Source: an uncultured Alphaproteobacteria bacterium (lineage in GTDB: Bacteria > Pseudomonadota > Alphaproteobacteria > Rhodobacterales > Rhodobacteraceae). From it: a stretch of DNA of 52,801 nt. Location of the stretch: NCBI GenBank assembly GCA_902611605.1, contig CACMAH010000010.1, positions 1 through 52,801 on the forward strand. The letters are read 5' to 3'. This document shows, in pieces, positions 48,540-52,801 of the stretch. A program made the translations under genes and the position numbers. The notes beneath the pieces are model-generated. The model had not been told where the DNA came from and did no database searches. It saw only the letters and a list, made by a program, of their open reading frames with translations. Numbering within the stretch: position 1 is the first letter of the stretch; each line of letters opens with the position of its first letter.

Positions 48540-48606
48540 AGAAATATATTTAGCAAATATTACGAACTGAATCAAAAGAAATATATATCTATTGAAGGAG
48601 GCTCTA

Positions 48607-49689
48607 GTGAAGAAAAATAAAAATAAATTATCTACAATCAGTCGTCGAGAAATTATTAAAGGTGCTGGTGCGGCTACCGCAACAGTTTTAGTAACACCTT
48701 ATTTTTTTGTAAAAGCTCATGCGGCAAGTGATCCAAAACACATGAGAATGTACAACTTTGACGGTAATCTGGGCGATTTTTACACAAAGCACTGGTACGG
48801 CCCTTTTATGGAAAAATTTGATGTAAAAATGGATTTTATTAGACTGAAGGGTAGTAGGGCACCTCTTGAGAAAGTTCAAGCGCAGATAAATGCGGGGCAA
48901 CCTGAAACAGATGTTTTACCATTACACCCTGATCAAGTTATATTCGCCAAAAGAAATGATTTGATGAGAAATGTTACAAGATCTGAAATTCCTGAATCAA
49001 AGAATTTCTATGATCAATTTTTTACAGAATATGGTCCAAACTTAGTTCTATGGTGCTATGGTTTAGCTTATAATACAGAAAAAGTAAAACCTGCTCCTAC
49101 ATCCTGGAAAATCTTATGGGATAAACAATACGCAGGTAAAGTAGCTTTAAATGAAGGTTTAAAAGATCAAACATTACAAATGGTTAATTTAGCATTCAAA
49201 GGTAGCCCTTATCCTGTTGATGCAGAAACCTTTAAACACCTTTCTGATATAAGGCCAGGTTTGGTTTCATTATGGGGAAGTGGTGCTGATGCAGAACAAT
49301 TATTTAGAAATGATGAAATAGTGATGACCCCTTTCTGGAATGGTAGAGTAACTAAATTAAAGAAAGAAGGTCTTCCACTAGAATTTGCAACTCCTGATGA
49401 AGGTTTCTTTGTAAGATCCAGTGTTTATGGAATTCCAAAAAATGCTAGAAATCCAGAAATGGCTCTTGAATGGTTAAATTGGGTAATGGGTAAAGGCCCA
49501 CAGAAGAAAATGGTGGAATTTGGTTATGGTACTCCAAATAAGTTGGTTGAACACACACCCGAAGAAGCCAAGGCAGTTATTGTTGCTGATCCTGAGGTTG
49601 TGAAAAAAGCTGTTAAAGAAGACTTTACCAGAATTCTAGATAATTCAGCTTCTTGGACAGATATGTGGACTAAGTGGAAGTCAACATAG
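48607..49689 (+). CDS. ABC importer substrate-binding protein, PotD/spermidine-putrescine type, Tat-exported
   Basis: The start is GTG at 48607, set by the strong Shine-Dalgarno AAGGAGG at 48595-48601; a longer frame from the TTG at 48592 contains that site and is rejected. The 360-residue protein has a twin-arginine motif (ISRREIIKGAG) and hydrophobic stretch ending near VKAHA, then a type II periplasmic-binding fold of the Fe3+/polyamine/2-aminoethylphosphonate type (VLPLHPDQVIFAKRN, LWGSGADAEQLFRNDE). The ligand is unknown. It heads a four-gene transport operon and is separated from the permeases by the stem-loop at 49701. Confidence 0.88.
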   Translation: MKKNKNKLSTISRREIIKGAGAATATVLVTPYFFVKAHAASDPKHMRMYNFDGNLGDFYTKHWYGPFMEKFDVKMDFIRLKGSRAPLEKVQAQINAGQPETDVLPLHPDQVIFAKRNDLMRNVTRSEIPESKNFYDQFFTEYGPNLVLWCYGLAYNTEKVKPAPTSWKILWDKQYAGKVALNEGLKDQTLQMVNLAFKGSPYPVDAETFKHLSDIRPGLVSLWGSGADAEQLFRNDEIVMTPFWNGRVTKLKKEGLPLEFATPDEGFFVRSSVYGIPKNARNPEMALEWLNWVMGKGPQKKMVEFGYGTPNKLVEHTPEEAKAVIVADPEVVKKAVKEDFTRILDNSASWTDMWTKWKST

Positions 49690-49700
49690 TTATATCTGAA

Positions 49701-49730
49701 TTTAGTGGATCATTTTTTTGATCCACTAAA
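49701..49730 (+). terminator. Perfect 12-bp stem-loop between binding protein and permease
   Basis: TTTAGTGGATCA (49701-49712) and its exact complement TGATCCACTAAA (49719-49730) flank a six-T loop. No long T-tract immediately follows (ATTCTCAATTTTCC), and the same-strand permease gene starts 69 bases later. It may be a partial terminator or an RNA-stabilising hairpin that keeps binding-protein mRNA high, as known in other importer operons. It is the strongest stem-loop seen in the window. Confidence 0.7.
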
Positions 49731-49772
49731 ATTCTCAATTTTCCATTTTTTTTTAATTTTTATTTAAAGTAA

Positions 49773-49784
49773 TACCAATTGGTA
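49773..49784. promoter_or_regulatory. Palindrome TACCAATTGGTA upstream of the permease gene
   Basis: A 12-base perfect palindrome ends 15 bases before the permease ATG. GC-containing palindromes are rare in these AT-rich spacers. It could be an operator; the GntR regulator of the locus is the obvious candidate, but no second copy was found near the other genes of the module. Confidence 0.35.
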
Positions 49785-49799
49785 GTATCCTATTAATAC

Positions 49800-50651
49800 A
49801 TGGAAAAGATAGACAATAATAAGATTTCATCTTGGTGGCTTTTAGTACCAACTAGCTTTCTTTATATAATTACTTTTTTTATCCCTCTTATAACTTTGTT
49901 GGTTATGAGTTTCTCTAGGTTTGAGTCAAGTGTAACAACTGTAGGTTTTTATTTAGACAACTATGAAAAAATTTTGACTGATGGAATTACACTAAAGATT
50001 TTTTTTCAAACCGTAGAATTATCATTAATGATTACACTTTTTTGCTTATTACTTGGATATCCTGTTGCAATGTTAATGCGAAGAGTAGGTCCAAAAGCTC
50101 GTCTATGGATATTGCTACTTGTCGTTTCACCACTTCTTACAAGTATTATTGTAAGAAATGTTGCCTGGGTTTTGATACTTGGAAGATCAGGTATGATTAA
50201 CGATTTACTTATTTCATGGGGATTAATAAGTAAACCCTTACCTTTAATGTATAATACATTTGGTGTGGTATTAGCAGTGGTTCATGTTTACCTTTCTTTT
50301 ATGGTTTTGCCTTTATTTGCAGCATTAAGTTCAATAAATAATTCATTAGAAGAAGCAGCCGCAAGCCTAGGTGCCAAACCTTTGAGTATTTTTTTAAATG
50401 TAACTCTCCCTTTAAGCCTACCTGGTATTATGGCAGGTTGTACACTTGTATTTATATTATCAATGGGCGTATATCTTACTCCTGTGATTATGGGAGGGAA
50501 CTTTGTTGTTACACTTCCTATGTTAATCGAAGACGCAGTTAGAAACAGATACAACTGGCCTGAAGCTTCTGCTATGGCTTTACTATTACTTATAGCTATT
50601 GGAATAATGATAGTTATTTCGTCCAGTATACAAAAATGGGTAAAAAGTTAA
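49800..50651 (+). CDS. ABC importer permease 1 (PotB-like)
   Basis: The 283-residue membrane protein has about six helices and the permease EAA loop EEAAASLGAKPLSIFLNVTLPLSLPGI, which contacts the ATPase. The order and helix pattern fit PotB-type permeases of polyamine-family importers. The ATG at 49800 follows the 12-base palindrome. Its stop TAA shares bases with the ATG at 50651, a possible start of the second permease. Confidence 0.9.
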   Translation: MEKIDNNKISSWWLLVPTSFLYIITFFIPLITLLVMSFSRFESSVTTVGFYLDNYEKILTDGITLKIFFQTVELSLMITLFCLLLGYPVAMLMRRVGPKARLWILLLVVSPLLTSIIVRNVAWVLILGRSGMINDLLISWGLISKPLPLMYNTFGVVLAVVHVYLSFMVLPLFAALSSINNSLEEAAASLGAKPLSIFLNVTLPLSLPGIMAGCTLVFILSMGVYLTPVIMGGNFVVTLPMLIEDAVRNRYNWPEASAMALLLLIAIGIMIVISSSIQKWVKS

Positions 50652-51466
50652 TGTCAAATTTAGAAGGATATCGTTCTTTATGGCCAAGAAGAATTCTAGT
50701 AATTTTTAGTAGTCTAGTACTATTTTTTCTAACCGCTCCTTTAGTAATTTTAATAATTCAGTCTTTTACTAATGAGTCTTATTTAAGTTTTCCTCCCCCT
50801 ACATATGGGACTAGGTGGTATACAGAAGTGATTTATTCTGAGGATTGGCAAAATGCAACCTTTCTGAGTCTTACAATAGCAATTATAGTAACACCATTAT
50901 CCCTTGTTCTTGGGACATTAGTTGCTTTTGGATTAGAGCGCGGACCTAAAAAGGGTAAACAAACTATTCAGGCAATTATGATTTCACCTATGGTATTACC
51001 ACATATAGTGCTTGGATTAGGTCTATTCAAAATAGCACTTCAATTCAATATCTCTGATAGTTTGTGGGCTTTTGTACCTGCACACTTAACCATAACTATA
51101 CCTTTTGTAATAGTTACTGTAGGAGCTAGTCTTCAAACATTTAATACTTCATTAGAGGAAGCAGCAAGAAGTCTTGGTGCTTCAAAATTTTGGGCTGTTT
51201 GGTATATAACTTTACCAATAATTAGTCCTGGCTTAATTGCGGGAGCAATTTTCAGCTTTATAATATCATTTGACGAATTTATCATTACATTTTTCTTAGC
51301 TACTTTTCAAAGAACATTGCCCTTAGAAATGTTTTCAACATTAATGTATCAGGTGAAGCCTTCAATTGCAGCTGTATCAGCTCTTACTTTAGCTATTACA
51401 GCTATTCTGACGGTTGTATTAATGTTTAGAGGTCAAGTGGTGGGAGGTGGTAAAATAATAAAATGA
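50651..51466 (+). CDS. ABC importer permease 2 (PotC-like)
   Basis: The protein has six helices and the EAA motif EEAARSLGASKFWAVWYITLPIISPGL. I chose the ATG at 50651 (271 residues), which overlaps the previous stop as TAATG, typical of translational coupling; an ATG at 50636 five codons earlier is equally in frame. It pairs with permease 1 to form the channel. The ATPase ATG overlaps its stop (ATGA). Confidence 0.9.
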   Translation: MSNLEGYRSLWPRRILVIFSSLVLFFLTAPLVILIIQSFTNESYLSFPPPTYGTRWYTEVIYSEDWQNATFLSLTIAIIVTPLSLVLGTLVAFGLERGPKKGKQTIQAIMISPMVLPHIVLGLGLFKIALQFNISDSLWAFVPAHLTITIPFVIVTVGASLQTFNTSLEEAARSLGASKFWAVWYITLPIISPGLIAGAIFSFIISFDEFIITFFLATFQRTLPLEMFSTLMYQVKPSIAAVSALTLAITAILTVVLMFRGQVVGGGKIIK

Positions 51467-52536
51467 GTAATATTCAATTAAATAATTTAACAAAAAAGTA
51501 TGGATCATTTAATGCTGTAGACTCAATTAATTTATCTATTAAAAATGGTGAATTTGTGACTTTATTAGGTCCTTCTGGTTGCGGTAAGACTACTACTCTA
51601 AGAATGGTGGCTGGTTTTATAAAGCCTACTTCAGGTGATTTAATTATTGGTGGTTCAAATATGGTTGGAGTACCGCCACATAATAGAAAAGTAGGTTTAG
51701 TTTTCCAAAATTACGCACTTTTCCCACATATGTCAGTTAGAAAGAATGTGGCATTTGGATTAAAAATGCAAAAAATGCAGCAATCACTTATTGCAGAAAA
51801 AGTAAATAAAATTTTGGAAACTGTTCAATTACAAGAATTATCTGAAAGAATGCCCAGTGAATTATCTGGAGGTCAGCAACAAAGAGTTGCATTGGCAAGA
51901 GCATTAGTAATTGAACCTGAAGTATTATTGTTAGATGAACCTTTTGGTGCTTTAGATAAGAATTTAAGAGATCATATGCGTATTGAATTACGTGATTTGC
52001 AAAGAAAACTAAACATTTCTACAATATTTGTAACTCATGACCAGGATGAAGCTTTATCAATGTCTGATAGAATTGTAGTTATGGAAAAAGGTAAAATTTG
52101 CCAAATTGGTTCACCAAATGAAATCTATGAAAATCCGGCCTCTGTTTTCGTAGCTGGATTTTTGGGGCTTTCAAATATTTTTTCAGCTGTATGTACAAAA
52201 ATCACTAGGGCAAAAAAAACTATAGAATTTGAGGGTTTAACCATTGAAATAGAAAGTGAAAAGTTAAATAAAAGTGATGAAATATCTATCATGATAAGGC
52301 CTGAAAATATTCAAATTTATAAGAAAAAAAATGCCTCAAACAAAGAGGATTTTTTAGGATTTATAAAATCAAAGATTTATCTAGGATCTACAATTCAATA
52401 CCAAGTAAAAATTAAAGATGGACCAATTATTTTAATAAATGCAAATAACTCAAAAATTTTAAATTTCCAAGATTTTGATACTAACGAAGAAGTACTGGTT
52501 CATCTTTCCAAAAATGCTATATATCCAATAATATAG
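51463..52536 (+). CDS. ABC importer ATP-binding protein (PotA-like)
   Basis: The 357-residue ATPase has Walker A GPSGCGKTT (about residues 38-46), the Q-loop FQNYALFPHMSV, the signature LSGGQQQRVALARAL, Walker B VLLLDEPFGALD and the switch His in FVTHDQDEAL. A TOBE-type C-terminal domain (about 280-357) fits the polyamine/Fe3+ class. It completes the SBP-permease-permease-ATPase operon. Confidence 0.95.
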   Translation: MSNIQLNNLTKKYGSFNAVDSINLSIKNGEFVTLLGPSGCGKTTTLRMVAGFIKPTSGDLIIGGSNMVGVPPHNRKVGLVFQNYALFPHMSVRKNVAFGLKMQKMQQSLIAEKVNKILETVQLQELSERMPSELSGGQQQRVALARALVIEPEVLLLDEPFGALDKNLRDHMRIELRDLQRKLNISTIFVTHDQDEALSMSDRIVVMEKGKICQIGSPNEIYENPASVFVAGFLGLSNIFSAVCTKITRAKKTIEFEGLTIEIESEKLNKSDEISIMIRPENIQIYKKKNASNKEDFLGFIKSKIYLGSTIQYQVKIKDGPIILINANNSKILNFQDFDTNEEVLVHLSKNAIYPII

Positions 52537-52554
52537 GAATTTTGGTTGGGATTT

Positions 52555-52801
52555 TTAAACTTTATCAATTAAATGTATTTTTTCAGGTTTCAGAAATCTA
52601 TTAATTACATTTTCAGTTATTTTTGATACATCGTTTTCACAATTATTCCATAAAAGAGATGTTGCCCATGCTATAGAACCTGTTGACCAAACAGCTCCTC
52701 CAGAAGATGTTGAGAAAATGACCATATCTGCTCGAACATGAGCATGTTGACTTCCATCTAGAGCACGAGTTGTTGTAATAAATTCTTCTCCTGTCAAGAG
52801 T
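52555..52801 (-). CDS. C-terminal end of an N,N-dimethylformamidase large-subunit-like protein (partial)
   Basis: The frame stays open to the window edge on the minus strand and ends at a TAA at 52555-52557, so only the last 81 residues are present; a TTG inside the frame is not its true start. The segment GGAVWSTGSIAWATSLLWNN followed by NDVSKITENVINRFL resembles the C-terminus of the DMFase large (beta) subunit, an amidohydrolase acting on formamides. Being next to hyuAB and an amidase suggests an amide-utilising locus. Identification from the tail alone is tentative. Confidence 0.6.
   Translation of the reverse strand, partial: LLTGEEFITTTRALDGSQHAHVRADMVIFSTSSGGAVWSTGSIAWATSLLWNNCENDVSKITENVINRFLKPEKIHLIDKV

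Noticed and set aside
48592-48606. TTG at 48592 as the start of the binding-protein gene
   Set aside because: The bases contain the Shine-Dalgarno AAGGAGG of the GTG five codons later, and the extra residues spoil the Tat signal peptide.
40158-52801. Accessory region as a genomic island or prophage
   Set aside because: No integrase, transposase, phage gene, direct repeat at the tRNA or clear shift in base composition was seen.

Overview
This window looks like a stretch of chromosome from an AT-rich, streamlined marine-type alphaproteobacterium. The evidence is the low G+C (estimated by eye at about 30%), very short intergenic spaces, frequent TTG starts, convergent genes that touch or overlap, and recognisably alphaproteobacterial gene neighbourhoods: tsaE...trxA/folC/accD, rbfA-truB-rpsO-pnp beside dapB, petABC with trmL and hemF, and a CoA-pyrophosphatase Nudix next to the CCA/poly(A) polymerase. 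I cannot name the lineage; an AT-rich SAR116-, AEGEAN-169- or HIMB59-like group would fit. No insertion sequence, prophage, CRISPR array, rRNA or replication origin was seen. No stretch over 300 bases lacks a gene.

Layout. 1-4.7 kb: tail of a probable sensor kinase, tsaE, sbcB, trxA, then folC and accD convergent to them. 4.9-15 kb: a lipoprotein, a dienoyl-CoA-reductase-like flavoenzyme, proline iminopeptidase, ubiG, an unknown protein, a MarR regulator, a nitrilase-family amidase, a degenerate BioC/NDUFAF5-like methyltransferase, ferrochelatase, and an overlapping class IV aminotransferase + sulfotransferase-like pair. 15-19.5 kb: pnp, rpsO, a DUF1643 gene, truB and rbfA, all leftward. 19.6-31.3 kb: dapB, a lytic transglycosylase, two Nudix genes, hslO, the CCA/poly(A) polymerase, hemF, tlyA, aroC, the cytochrome bc1 operon petABC and trmL. 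31.4-38.2 kb: gabD, mtaB, dapF, tRNA-Lys(UUU), a 2OG-oxygenase-like gene, and a leftward group (an RRF-like protein, a HugZ-like FMN protein, a small exported protein, mepA).

38.4-52.8 kb is more accessory and catabolic. It holds a ThDP enzyme, an esterase, an ABM protein, a DinB protein and an FAD monooxygenase-like protein. These are followed by an apparent amide/hydantoin utilisation module: hyuA, hyuB, an FCD-type GntR regulator, an isochorismatase-family amidase, a complete PotDBCA-type ABC importer, and the 3' end of a gene resembling the large subunit of N,N-dimethylformamidase. A plausible reading is import of a small N-containing solute followed by stepwise C-N hydrolysis, controlled by the local GntR protein. 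The substrate is inference.

The most unusual items are: a 231-residue protein carrying a divergent ribosome-recycling-factor-like region (37535-38230); the hydantoinase/amidase/DMFase-like module; the aminotransferase gene with no ATG/GTG/TTG start and an altered PLP-site motif, coupled to a sulfotransferase-like gene; a methyltransferase homologue without a normal SAM loop; sbcB where many relatives carry addAB; and a perfect 12-bp stem-loop between the importer's binding-protein and permease genes.
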